A stretch of 64,000 nucleotides of DNA from contig CM043971.1 in the NCBI GenBank assembly GCA_014529385.2, forward strand, positions 56,119,209-56,183,208, read 5' to 3'. Position 1 is the first letter of the stretch; every line of letters starts with the position of its first letter. A program made the translations under genes and the position numbers. Shown here piece after piece: positions 37,960 through 48,436 of this stretch. Under the pieces are notes generated by a model. The model was given only the letters and a program-made list of their open reading frames with translations. It was not told the DNA's origin and made no database searches. This stretch comes from Adiantum capillus-veneris. Taxonomy: Eukaryota; Streptophyta; Polypodiopsida; Polypodiales; Pteridaceae.

Positions 37960-38710
37960 GTCTTTGCCGGCTACCCATGAATCTAGCACTTCAACACTTG
38001 TAGTTGCAGCAAGCAGTAATATTGCAAGTACTCAACCTGCACGACCTAAGAGTACATATCAATGGGTCCCCAAGGCCTTACTTCCAACTACCTCAACCCT
38101 CCCATCCATTCCAAGAAAAAATTTCCCGGGAAAACCAAGAGCGCGCCCTAGGAGAGTCAAGACCAAATCACGACGGATTCCAAAACAACTATTAGAAGCC
38201 CAAGGCTACTATGATGGAAATGAGCAAATTTGGGTACCTAAACGTAAAATGTGTCCTTCCCTATCGACAACAAACCCATATGAGTCAAACAGTGTAACGC
38301 TAAAGCCAATGTCAGACCGTGGGAAGGGAAAGATCACAGAATGCTACACACCTAGTCCAGAGCTAGTTTGGGCTCCAAAGCAAAACCAATTTATTCCACC
38401 TAGCTTAGGAAGGGGGGAGTTCCATGAAGCTTCTAGCTCCTCATGTAATACATCCATAGAGGTAAAAGCTTCTACACAGCCTCCATCTATAGTAATGGAC
38501 CTCCATGAAGCTACAAAAGAATCCACACCTCCCAGTGTTCAAGAATCACCTGATGAACCACTTCAAGTTCGATCCTGGGAGAGTACCTTACCACCCTTGC
38601 AACTTGACGAGGCACCTAGGGTAATAGAAAACTACTGGCAAAAATCCTCACCTATTACCAACTGGAACAATTGGTTTCAAAGGGTGACGACATCATTTCA
38701 AACGGTATGA
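37960..38710 (+). CDS. Retroelement-like ORF segment with W-x-P-K motifs
   Basis: The open frame (part of one running 37619-38710) from about 37960 onward is Pro/Ser/Thr-rich and contains three W-[VA]-P-K motifs (YQWVPKALL, QIWVPKRKM, LVWAPKQNQ) and a basic stretch near 38140. It is unlike the gypsy gag before it, and ends ten bases before a polypurine tract (38716-38731) and a TG-starting LTR-like segment. I infer the 3' part of another LTR element. Function unknown; W-x-P-K motifs also occur in some plant copia gag regions, which is only a hint. Confidence 0.4.
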
Positions 38711-38731
38711 TCTACCCAAGGAAGGGGGGAG

Positions 38732-38936
38732 TGTTTGTGGACATCCATCATTCACTTGCTTCCCTCTCAACCTTTCTCCGTGACCTCTTAATGTATATAT
38801 AAAGCCTTATACTCACAAAAACAAGATAAAAAAGTAAAAGAGCAAGAGCCATAACACAAATCATAAAAACAAATTATGCACAAGAACACGACCCTTGTAA
38901 TATTTGCACTCTAACCATCATCTATTTGCGTGTACA
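38732..38936 (+). mobile_element. Possible short LTR after a polypurine tract
   Basis: The polypurine aaggaagggggga ends at 38730; TGTTTGTGGACATCC begins at 38732, a TATA-like tatatataaagcc lies near 38793, and gcgtgtaca ends at 38936. TG...CA ends, polypurine tract and TATA fit an LTR of about 205 bp, but no partner copy is in the window. Confidence 0.4.
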
Positions 38937-38940
38937 GATA

Positions 38941-39333
38941 TGGCTAGTACGCTAGAGTCATCCACTCTTGCCTTGGGTGAGAGGTACCCTCGTTACTTTT
39001 CACAAATATTTCACATGGTCTTTCCAGACGCTAGCATGTGAGAGGAATTTTGAGGAGTTAGAATGGCTGATACGTCTCTTGACCACGTCTGATCCATACT
39101 TAGTAGAGAGCGTTTCTCCCATTGAACAAGCCTACCCTTTTGACCAAGATGACTATAGGCGTCTAGTGACCTTCTTAGTAAACATGGGCACCTATGATGA
39201 AGAAGAAAATTTACACGACTACACGGATGGCACATATGGTCTCATGGATGATGACTTTGTTTATCTCGACGACGAGGATAGGGGTTTAGCCTTAGGGTTT
39301 CCCCCCAACCTCTACAATATCCTATTCCCTTGA
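38941..39333 (+). pseudogene. Unrecognised acidic ORF with one frameshift
   Basis: From the ATG at 38941 (MASTLESSTLALGERYPRYF) the frame shifts near 39040 and continues as FEELEWLIRLLTTSDPYLVE to LGFPPNLYNILFP and TGA at about 39331-39333. The second half is strongly acidic (DGTYGLMDDDFVYLDDED). Protein-like composition and a purine tract just after the stop (tagggggag) suggest a retroelement-derived ORF. No family recognised. Confidence 0.35.
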
Positions 39334-40693
39334 CTCTCTAGGGGGAGTGCAAATAATTAGGTTAGGGTTCCTTATGTTTTTTGTTGTGTTCAATAAGTGT
39401 TGGTACCTTTTTCCACTAATGTGCCTCCTGGAGGTATTCCTTTTGTTTCCTAGTGTGTACAGGAGCGTGTTGCTATTGGTAGGATTTGGACCTTCATGGA
39501 ATCTTTATCTCAAATCACTCTTCAAATCAAGCGCGACCATCGACACAAACAGGTGTTTCTTGTCCATTAGCATTGCCCCTTATCTTTTTTGCATCTATGA
39601 TTGTCAGCTTTAATTGTGATTGGTAGCCTAATATTCACCGCATTTGCTTAGTATCAAACATTTAATTCAATGTAATTTTTTGTCATAATCACTTGTCTAG
39701 GTTTAAAAATCAAGCAGTCCGACAAACTAGTTTGACCAAGTTAGGTGTTAGAAATCTTCTCTTAATACCATGGGGAATGCCTTCCTAATAATTAATGGTT
39801 ACTTAGGTTCTTAATCCAATTTAGGCAGCATTGTGTGAAATGTACTAGGGCTTTCTAGTGGGCTTGACCCTATTGACCTTTAGCTTAAGTATTATAAAGG
39901 GAGTTTACTAGTGTGATGAGCCTGGGGAGGTGTATCAATGTTATATGACCCCCCAAAGTTACAAAATTAAAATGCTGAAAATGAACAAACAAAAAATCAA
40001 AGTGCCACACTGTAAAATCTTAAGGTGGAAGAGAAATCTCAGCTTGATTTGGTACTTCACTCACATGTATTGCCTATGGTACTAGAGCCCTAGAGGTTCC
40101 CAGTATGGGCGCTTTTACTTGAAAAGCAAAAAACCCAAGGCATACAAAATAAGCACACACATCAAAATTGAATCACTGTGAAAAGACTTTGGGGGGTCAA
40201 AGAAAAAGTAATCAGTCAGGCGATGATTTCATGAGAAATTCCTTTTATGGTAGCTGAACTACAAGGTCTTCTACATATAGCCTCTAGTCAGCCCTCGAAC
40301 ATGAATACTTGGCTCTCGCGATTAAACAACTTAATTGACCACAGAAAATTAAGAAGTTTACCCATGGTATTAATATTCTATCTCTAGTGCCTTTCGATCG
40401 TCAAATTAGCGACCCCAAACTTGTTTAATTTTTTACCTTTACATCTGTTTATACATTTGATTACATTGCAATTTAATGTTCATTGCTGACAAATTGTTTG
40501 AAATTCTTTTACCAATCAACTTGTCTACCTAAAACTGCATATGCTTTTTACTCACTTATGAGAATGCAATTACTGTGCCAATGTTGTTTGATTTTGCAGT
40601 GACTGAAGAAGGCTAAGGACATTCATCTCAAATGCTCTTCCACCTCGACGAACGAGCTTCAACTCAATAGCTTCCGAGGATGGAATCTACATC
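39334..40693. other. 1.4-kb stretch without recognised gene
   Basis: AT-rich, no domain in any frame; it ends in the polypurine tract aggaagggggg before a short LTR. Confidence 0.45.
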
Positions 40694-40706
40694 AGGAAGG
40701 GGGGCA

Positions 40707-41099
40707 TGTTAACCATCACGGCTCACGGACACCCCATCACCTACGACGGACGTGTATTATGTATTTGGTAGAGTCAGGTACCGGGCTTGTCGGACCAATA
40801 GGAAAAGGGTAAGAGTGATCGCCGATGAGAGGCGCACTCTAACTGGGACATTCAAGGGATTAGTTGGCTAAGCATGGGCGCCCAAGTGTGAATGGGGTGA
40901 GCTCATATAAAAGCCAACTAAACCTAAAATTCACTTATTCTCTCATTTGTGCAATAGAAGAGTGCTCTTGCTCCATCTCCATCTCCATCTCCATCTTCTT
41001 CTTCTTCACCTCCTCGTGTGTGTGTGTATGTGAGAGAGAGAGAGAGAGGGAGAGTGTGTGTGCAATCGAGCATTACGAAGGCACCATGGATTACCAACA
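40707..41099 (+). mobile_element. 393-bp LTR inserted in gypsy integrase sequence
   Basis: A polypurine tract (40694-40706) precedes TGTTAACCATCACGG; the segment ends ATTACCAACA at 41099, so it has TG...CA ends with TGTT/AACA inverted tips. A TATA-like tataaaag lies near 40906, and (GT)n and (GA)n tracts follow. At 41100 the gypsy integrase sequence begins exactly (tccatcgtgtcagatag, as in the minus copy near 31143). It is therefore the 3' LTR of a second, smaller retroelement. Confidence 0.65.
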
Positions 41100-42005
41100 T
41101 CCATCGTGTCAGATAGAGATCCTAGAATGACCAGTAACTTCTGGAAAGGTCTCTTTGAAAATCTAGGAACAAGATTGAATTTCCTTTAACCTATCACCCA
41201 CAAACGGATGGCCAAAGTGAGATAGCCAATCTTACGATACTCGATCTACTAAAGATAGAAGTAGATCAACGCTCACAATCGAAAAAGTACTTACCTCTTG
41301 TAGAGTATGCTTACAATAAAACTGTACATACTTCTACGGGAAAAGCACCTTTTGAGATCGTTGAGGGAAGACTTAAAAGTCCCTTGCTACTCAAAGTACA
41401 TGGGAAGATCTTCGCTGTCGATGAGTATAGCCGTGACCTACAAGAATCTTTTCAAAAGATTAAGAAGGCTATATCCATCTCTCAACAAAAGCACAAAGCT
41501 GCTACTAACAAGCACAGAAGGGCCTTTAATGTTCAAATAAAATGATTGGGTCTTACTTAAGTTTCCTAAGGCTCGATTAAGGCAAACGACGAGCAAAAAT
41601 CTTACGGGCCATCAAAAGTATTATGCTAAGGTAGCAAAAAGATGCTATGGTCCTTTCCACGTCTTGAAGCCTATCAAGCAATGAGACGGCTTACCAACTC
41701 AAGTTGCCCAACCATTGGCTTATACACAATGCTTTTCATGTGAGCCTACTTAAGCCCTACAAAGGACTAGAGCCACCAAGTGAACCAATTATTAAACACC
41801 CTCCTGAAGTTGAAGACCAAGAAGAGGTGCTACAGCCCGAAGCTATTCTTTGGCATGAAGATAAGGTACTACGACATGGTAAGAATATCCGATAGTATCT
41901 TATTAAGTTCAAAAATTATCTTTTTGAAGATGCTAGATGGATGCAAAAAAATACAGCTTAAGGATAGTATGAACCTTGTCAATGCTTACAATGCTACATT
42001 AGAGT
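41100..42005 (+). pseudogene. Gypsy integrase end and chromodomain-like tail, plus-strand copy
   Basis: Nucleotide homologue of 31143-30240 (minus), with several frameshifts. Recognisable pieces: [14 protein letters not shown], the [20 protein letters not shown] block near 41704, and EDQEEVLQPEAILWHEDKV. The conserved CAA near 41820 shows what the TAA in the minus copy was. Protease, RT, RNase H and the integrase N-terminus are missing from this copy. Confidence 0.8.
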
Positions 42006-42365
42006 AAGCACATGTACAAATTTCTTTTAAATGACCAATGTTTTTGTCTTATAAGACTAGTTCTCTTTTTATTGTGCACAAATTTAAATACTATGCATGC
42101 TTAGAATCACGTTTGTGATGACGATGTCTCTCAAACACCAAGTAGAATTTGTCACTCTACTTTGGGAGAATGAAATGGACTAAAGAGCAGACATGCTTGC
42201 ACCAGCTATGTCTCACAAGCACCAAATGGATTAGTCATCCATCTTGGAAAGATGTCGTAGGGTAAAAAGGGATCCTCTACCCGCTAAGTAAGATTGACTA
42301 ATGACTAAGGCTTTATCTCTTCTACCTCATAGTCGAGCATGACTATGATTTCAAGAGAGAGGTAA
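42006..42365. other. Gypsy 3' non-coding region and polypurine tract
   Basis: Homologous to 30240-29890 on the minus strand. It ends in the purine-rich aagagagaggtaa immediately before LTR C. Confidence 0.7.
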
Positions 42366-43209
42366 TGTCATGATATCTAATATTCAACCAACCCAAATGA
42401 TTTTCTCATACTAAACTGATCATTTAATGTGGGAGAATAAATGGGAACAAGGGTTAGGATATAGACATGTGTTTATAGATCTATCTCAACACGGGGCTAA
42501 TGGTAAAGGGGCCCAAATGAGAGATGGTCTATCAAAGAGCAAGACTAACCAAGGGAGCATAAAGGCCTTAGGGTTAGCTTCATTGAAGACCTCCAATAGT
42601 TAGTGTTAAAAGTCCTTTGACCTTAGGTAAGCTAAGGCTGTGCTTGAGGTGGGAACCCGGGCCAAGCTTAAGGTGCTTGTCATGCCTAATGACTGAGATG
42701 CTTGAGATGCTTGAGGTGCTTGTCATGCTTGAGATGCTAGGGTTGTACTTGATGGAAGAACCCAACCCAAGCTTGAGGTGGCACAAAAGTTAAACTATAT
42801 CCCCACAAGGAGGGGGTGAGCCATGCAAGAAGGGGGGGAGGTTGCTTGACCACTCTCTCTCCCAAAGGGCACCCCTTGCCCAAGAGGCAAGTAGGACACG
42901 TGTCAAGCCCCTAGCTAGGTTACCCTCATGGTGTGCATAAAGCCTATTGGTTGGCCACCCAAGGGGTCCAATGATAATTTAGAAGATTTAATTAATTGAA
43001 TTCGCATTTATCAAGTCCTCTCTCTCAAAGGGGAAAGGGGGACACTTGTCCCAAGTCTACCCTTGTTGCTTGGTATGACTCCTACTTATGATTGGCTAGG
43101 CCTGGAGGGGTCCAATGAGCTTCAAGCATGAGCGCTACAAGGGGGGTCGACCAAAGCAAGTAGGGGGCTTGCTTAGGGGTTATACTCTTCCACACACACA
43201 TACACACGC
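42366..43209 (+). mobile_element. LTR C (+), 5' part, interrupted by a LINE
   Basis: Starts TGTCATGATATC after the polypurine tract and follows LTR D and A block by block until the CA/CT microsatellite near 43190-43225, where LINE sequence begins. It includes local cttgaggtg/catgcttgag tandem variants near 42650-42780. Confidence 0.82.
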
Positions 43210-43304
43210 TCTCTCTTTCAGAGTTATGGAAGGCGTTTCTGTAGCAGCATTTCCGAAGTGAACAGGTTCAACAAAATTGATTCTCATCTCTTATTTTACA
43301 TATA

Positions 43305-44255
43305 ATGTCTTCCGGCACTCGCAAGGGTTCTTCTTCTTCAACAAGGTCCACAACCATTGTGGAAAATGATCCAAAATCTCCTAAGTGTGGAGATAGCAAC
43401 ACAACCACCCAACCAACGACATCGAAAACCGTGATCATGGCGTACTTGGTATCATTGCAAGAGACCGTAAACAAACAAGGCGAAGACTTACGAGCACTTG
43501 CAATGGAGAATGGCACACTAAGGGTACTTGTGGTTGAGAATGAGAATCTCAAGAGGACACTTGAGATGCAAACAACACGTTTGATGCAACTTGAAGAGGA
43601 AGTCAAGGAATGTAAACGCTCTCTTGTGGACTTGAATGCTTTGAAGGAGCGGATGAGCAAAGTAGAGCATGACCATGTATTGAAAGAGGAGAAATTTGAC
43701 ACTATGAGCTGGGATGTATGCGACATGAAAAATGTATGCACAAACAAGTCTTGCGCTGATGTATGTGGTAGCAATGTGGTTTCTAATTCCTCACTCATGC
43801 AAGCTATGGTTCAAACAAAGAATGTTGAGAATGTGGATGTGGAGGAGTTGAAGGAACGGGAGCGACGTTCCAAGAACATTGTTATTCGTGGAATTCCCGA
43901 AGAGAAGTTAGAGACACCTCCTTCTCTTGCCATTGTTATTGAAGATTTCTTCAAAACCCACTTTGGCATGTCCGGAGTTATGGTCTATGGAGCACATAGA
44001 GTGGGGAAGCAAGGAGCTCCTCGCTCGGGAGAACGGCCAATTGTATGCACCATGCCGGATGAGACCAAGCGAAAGATTATCCTTGATAATAGTTGGATCT
44101 ATTTGAGGGATACAAAATGTTTTGTATGTGAAGATCGCACTATTAAGCAACAAAATATGCGTCGCAAGGCATATGAGGAAAAGAATAATAAAAACAAGGA
44201 GATCTCTCATGAAGAAAATGTGCCCAAGGAGGAGGCAAGTCTCTCAAGCAAATAG
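43305..44255 (+). CDS. LINE ORF1 protein, coiled coil plus RRM-like domain
   Basis: An unbroken 316-codon frame from ATG. A Ser/Thr-rich N-terminus leads to a heptad-like coiled coil at about residues 50-125 (TLRVLVVENENLKRTLEM, LEEEVKECKRSLVDLNALKE). Then comes an L1 ORF1/Transposase_22-like part (RRSKNIVIRGIPEE, VYGAHRVGK, RPIVCTMPDETKRKIILDN) and a basic tail. In L1-type elements this protein trimerises, binds RNA and acts as a chaperone in the ribonucleoprotein. It ends in TAG, and ORF2 follows in the same frame two codons later. Confidence 0.85.
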   Translation: MSSGTRKGSSSSTRSTTIVENDPKSPKCGDSNTTTQPTTSKTVIMAYLVSLQETVNKQGEDLRALAMENGTLRVLVVENENLKRTLEMQTTRLMQLEEEVKECKRSLVDLNALKERMSKVEHDHVLKEEKFDTMSWDVCDMKNVCTNKSCADVCGSNVVSNSSLMQAMVQTKNVENVDVEELKERERRSKNIVIRGIPEEKLETPPSLAIVIEDFFKTHFGMSGVMVYGAHRVGKQGAPRSGERPIVCTMPDETKRKIILDNSWIYLRDTKCFVCEDRTIKQQNMRRKAYEEKNNKNKEISHEENVPKEEASLSSK

Positions 44256-44261
44256 GGATGC

Positions 44262-47200
44262 GTGACCTATGAGACCGAGTTACAATTGGAAATATGCTTT
44301 TGGAATTGTAATGGATACCCACGGAATGCGGGGGTTGGCATTGATGAACTAACAAGCAAAGCCGATGTTGTACTTCTTGTTGAAACTTGGGAGCATGATA
44401 CACAAAGGATTAACGGCTTGGAGGATTACAATGTACATTCATTGATGTGGTCAAAGAATCTCAAGCAACGAAGAGGACAAGGAGGGTTAGCATGTATGGT
44501 TAAGAAAGGATTGGAAGATTTTGTATCAATTGTGAAAGATGACAAGTACAAACGTTATGTATGGCTGAAAATTATGACACCAAAAAGAGCACCCATTTTT
44601 GTAGCCGGTTGCTACATTCCTCATCATGATTCTCCCTTTTATGATTGCATGGATAGAGATCAACCATTTTCTGATTTGGAAGAGGACATTGCTTATTTCA
44701 AAGGTGAAGGTGATGTTATTGTATTTGGGGATATGAATGCTCGCACAAAAACATTGCAACATGACACTCAACAATTTGATATGCCATACATTTCAAGGGA
44801 GTTGGAGGAAGTTCACTTGTACGATCGTACTTCAATGGATGAGAAAGAGCCGGATCACTATGGAAAGTTACTTTTACACATGTGTAATAGCATGGGTATG
44901 CTCATTGCCAATGGTGTATCTTTGTGGAGTGGAACCAATGGATTTACATGTAGGAGACATAATGGGGATAGTGTGATTGACTATATGCTACTCTCTGAAG
45001 CCATCATGTATCGCATAAAGAGTTTTATGTTTGGTCAATGGACCCCGGAATCCGACCATCGCACGTTATGTATTGACCTTTCATGTGGAGAAGCAACTAA
45101 GCATGATAATCGCAGCCAAAGGAAAGAGAAGTTATCACTATGTATGGATTTCAAACAGGCACCAATGTACATTGAAATGGTTGAGCAAAAATTATGGATG
45201 ACAAAGCTTCAATGTGATGCACCATTGGAAACTAAATGGGAAGCTTTCAAGAAAGCTATTTGTTCTTGTGCGGAAGAATGCTTTGCCATAAAGCATCTCC
45301 ATGGTATCAACAAAGATAGATCACGCAAAAGGTGGTTTGATAAAGAATGTCAAGATGCTCGAAAGTCCTTGATAAAGCTTGATGCAACTATGGACAAAGA
45401 CAACTATCGAAGTCATTTGCATACATACAAGGCATTGATTCAAAAGAAGAGAAGAAGATGGGAAGTAAAGCAACAAGAATTTCAAGTCCAAGAAAAGGCA
45501 CATGCATGTGGAAGAATTTGGAGAAACTTGAGAGGCAAGCGGGTTGAGAATTTTGGTAACTTGAGTCTAGTGGATATGTACACACATTGTAGGCAATTAT
45601 ATGAGCAAGAAAATACTGAAAAAATGCCATTTTATGGTTCACTCCCATGTATGCTATCTTTTTTTACTATTGAGGATGTATGCGGTGGGCTTGAAAAGTT
45701 GGCCACTCGCAAAGCGGGAGATCTTCAAGGTATCAAGCCGGAGATGATCAAATGGACGGGAGATTTTACCCATGAGTGGATGTGTGATATGTTCAACCTT
45801 GCACTTCAACATGGTATGCCTTATGATTGGAGTACTAATTGGGTTAAGCCTTTGCATAAAGGAGGGGATGTAAAGAATGTAAGCAACTACCGGACTATAA
45901 TGATTGGGTCTCTTATGGAAAAGTTGTTTGGGTGCATAATGGAGATGAAATTGAGTGATTGGGCTGAAGAGAATGACAAGCGTGCAAAGGGACAAGCGGG
46001 TTTTCGTCGATGCCATAGCACCATTGATCATCTTGTCACTCTTCGTGTTCTCATGGAGGAAAGTCGGTTGAAAGGCAAGCGATTGTATTGTTGTTTTGTG
46101 GACTTTAAGAAAGCCTTTGATATGATTCCACGTAACAATTTTTGGAGAAGGATGGAAGAACTCCAAGTGCCAAGTGAGTTTATGCTTGCGGTTTCTCGAA
46201 TCTATGAGAATGTGATTTGTCAATTGCGCATGGGAAGAGAAATTTCAAAATTTTTTGTAAGCACTATTGGGGTTAAACAAGGATGTCCATTGTCACCAAC
46301 TCTCTTTGGTCTATGCATCGATCAATTGGAACAAATGGTACTTGACTTTATGCAAGAAGAAGGCATTGAAGAGGTCACTATTTGCAATGCGGTAATCATG
46401 CTTTTGTTGTATGCGGATGATGTAGTGCTTCTAGCACACACTTTAGAAGATGCACAAAAGCTTATGGTTGTCCTTGAGAACTTTTACTTGCATAGTGGGC
46501 TGATTGTAAATGAATCCAAAACAAAGGTTATGCTTGTGAAAACCAACCATAAGGAGAAGCCATGCATTGTGTACAACAACGAGACACTTGAAGTTGTTGA
46601 GAGCTTTAAGTACCTTGGCCTTGAGGTTCCATCCAATCACAAGTGGCATGAATGTTCTATGCGTCGTTTGGAAGCGGGAAAGAGAGCATATTATGCATTT
46701 GAGAACATGTGTAATGCGGGAAACATCAAGTGTTGGGTTCTCAAGAAGTATCTTCTTTATGCATTGGTGACACCGGTTCTTCTTTATGGAGTTGAAGTGT
46801 GGGGAGGGAGCATCTCAAAGTCTACTTGGAAAGAGTTTGAGAATGTCCAAAAGCGTTTTCTTACAAACTTTCTCCAAGTTAAGACACAAACACCATATAT
46901 GCTCCTACTTCTTGAGTCGGGATCTCTTCCAATTGAGGTTATGGGCATGGAAAGGGTTGTGGAGTACATGATAAAGATGCGTCAAAACCCCTCACATCGA
47001 CTTCCTACAATTGCATGGGAAGCAAGCAAAAAAGTTCAAAAGACGCATAAAAGCAAGATCTTGAGCACGGGATGGATGCAAGACATAAAGAAGTGGTTTG
47101 GGAGATGGGATGCATTACACTTGCTACATGATGCTTCAATTGACTCTCAAGTGAATGAAGCTTTTCTACAACGCCAATGTATTACGGCTTGGGAGAAATC

Positions 47201-47462
47201 CGGTGGGTCACGCTTCATACATTACACCACCTATATTGCCCCCAACTACAAAACCATGTTCTTCGCTGAGAGAGGAAACCGTACTCACACTTACATGCTT
47301 GAGCCTATTCCCTTGTCCGCGATACGCACTATCGCAGCAATTCGGCTTAGCTCCCATTTCCTTCGATGCGAGATAGGGCGTTGGGGCAATGGAGAAGAGT
47401 CAATCGATTGTGCACATTATGCTCACTGCAAGTTCGAGAGTCTGAGTACCACACACTACTAG
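44262..47462 (+). CDS. LINE ORF2 endonuclease-reverse transcriptase, C-terminus frameshifted
   Basis: A 1066-codon frame with no stop. The endonuclease (residues 10-275) has CFWNCNGYPRN, VETWEHDTQ, FGDMNART and PESDHRTL. RT (about 480-760) has YRTIMIGSLMEKLF, CCFVDFKKAFDMIP, GVKQGCPLSPTLFGL and YADD at about residue 717. No ATG opens this frame near its start: the first codon after the ORF1 TAG is GGA and 44262 is GTG, so translation must come from readthrough, reinitiation or an ancestral fusion. Near 47380 a frameshift diverts the C-terminus. The expected zinc motif (CTLCSLQVRESEYHTLLEC) is encoded at about 47408-47465 in frame 2, within an open frame to 47653. Confidence 0.88.
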   Translation: MTYETELQLEICFWNCNGYPRNAGVGIDELTSKADVVLLVETWEHDTQRINGLEDYNVHSLMWSKNLKQRRGQGGLACMVKKGLEDFVSIVKDDKYKRYVWLKIMTPKRAPIFVAGCYIPHHDSPFYDCMDRDQPFSDLEEDIAYFKGEGDVIVFGDMNARTKTLQHDTQQFDMPYISRELEEVHLYDRTSMDEKEPDHYGKLLLHMCNSMGMLIANGVSLWSGTNGFTCRRHNGDSVIDYMLLSEAIMYRIKSFMFGQWTPESDHRTLCIDLSCGEATKHDNRSQRKEKLSLCMDFKQAPMYIEMVEQKLWMTKLQCDAPLETKWEAFKKAICSCAEECFAIKHLHGINKDRSRKRWFDKECQDARKSLIKLDATMDKDNYRSHLHTYKALIQKKRRRWEVKQQEFQVQEKAHACGRIWRNLRGKRVENFGNLSLVDMYTHCRQLYEQENTEKMPFYGSLPCMLSFFTIEDVCGGLEKLATRKAGDLQGIKPEMIKWTGDFTHEWMCDMFNLALQHGMPYDWSTNWVKPLHKGGDVKNVSNYRTIMIGSLMEKLFGCIMEMKLSDWAEENDKRAKGQAGFRRCHSTIDHLVTLRVLMEESRLKGKRLYCCFVDFKKAFDMIPRNNFWRRMEELQVPSEFMLAVSRIYENVICQLRMGREISKFFVSTIGVKQGCPLSPTLFGLCIDQLEQMVLDFMQEEGIEEVTICNAVIMLLLYADDVVLLAHTLEDAQKLMVVLENFYLHSGLIVNESKTKVMLVKTNHKEKPCIVYNNETLEVVESFKYLGLEVPSNHKWHECSMRRLEAGKRAYYAFENMCNAGNIKCWVLKKYLLYALVTPVLLYGVEVWGGSISKSTWKEFENVQKRFLTNFLQVKTQTPYMLLLLESGSLPIEVMGMERVVEYMIKMRQNPSHRLPTIAWEASKKVQKTHKSKILSTGWMQDIKKWFGRWDALHLLHDASIDSQVNEAFLQRQCITAWEKSGGSRFIHYTTYIAPNYKTMFFAERGNRTHTYMLEPIPLSAIRTIAAIRLSSHFLRCEIGRWGNGEESIDCAHYAHCKFESLSTTHY

Positions 47463-47720
47463 AGTGCTCAGCTTTTGATCACATCCGAACTTGCTTCTCT
47501 CACATTTTCAGCCATAACTTAGACCTACACACTTTCCTCTCCCAGCCAAAGTGTGGGCTCTCCATTGCGACTCTCATCACTACAATTTTGGAGCATCGAG
47601 AGTCACTCATCAGCCATACACATACTACATCACATGTAACTTTGGTCCCATAGGTCATATTTGACCTCCAAGGACGATAATAAAATCTATCTATCTATCT
47701 CTCTCTCTCTCTCTCTCTCA

Positions 47721-48395
47721 TTGTGTATTGTGCAAAGTGCAAGAGCTCCCTCTCCTTCTCCAAGAAAGTAGAGGTTGAGAGCCTACACCAACACTCTTGG
47801 CTATGGAATGCAAATCCAACCAAGAGCCATGCTTCAATGCTTAAGCTTGCCATCTTCTCCATCTTCATTACAATGCTATTATGTATGCTAGCAAGAAGAG
47901 TGATGATAAGCGAGGAACTAATTCTTTCTCCTATGAAATGTTTCTTCTTCCTCTTCCCTACCCTCATTCTCTGCTAGCTCTCTCCACCTTCGAAGGTGTT
48001 TGAGGTCTTGGGACTGAGGCTTGGGATAGTTAATGCTTTCCACAAAATTTATGTTATGCTTGTGATGCATGAAGCTTTCCATCTTCATTGCATCACCTAG
48101 GTCATAAGGAACACAAAGATTGTATTGTAACAAATCTCTCTTGATGGGAGAAATCATAATACAAATGCCTATTGGAGGGGGGACCGGCTCCACATAAATC
48201 TGGTCCTCAATTGTTGTCATGTTCTCTAAATTCTCCCTCTTGTGAAAGTATTGTTCATGCCAAGTTAATTAAATGCTATGTTTATGTTGGTAACTTCAAT
48301 TATGTTCACCCGCTATGCTCACAAAGTAATTTCTCAAAAGTACTCTCTCTCATTTTCGCTACTCTCAAGTTAATAGGCCAATTCCATTACAGTGT
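47721..48395 (+). mobile_element. LTR C (+), 3' part, after the LINE
   Basis: Resumes at the same internal point (cttctccaagaaagtagagg, tatggaatgcaaatccaac) and runs to ccaattccattacag. The last about 80 bases of the LTR, as in LTR A, are not present. Confidence 0.82.
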
Positions 48396-48433
48396 CTCTC
48401 AAAGATGAAGCACTTAAAGCCAAGTAAAGTGAC

Positions 48434-48436
<3 letters not shown>

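Larger units (their letters stand above)
43210..47720 (+). mobile_element. Nearly intact LINE with two same-frame ORFs and a (CTAT)n tail
   Basis: Lies inside LTR C, which is recognisable on both sides. A 5' leader of about 95 bases, ORF1 (43305-44255), ORF2 (44262-47462 with a late frameshift), about 25 bases of 3' UTR and the tail ataataaaatctatctatct that runs into (CT)n. Both ends sit in microsatellite sequence, so the exact borders and target-site duplication cannot be fixed by eye. Low decay relative to every other element here implies it is the youngest insertion. Confidence 0.85.

Noticed and set aside
43268-43798. Minus-strand 176-codon ORF over LINE ORF1, and similar minus frames to 46649
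   Set aside because: Shadows of the real plus-strand LINE frames.
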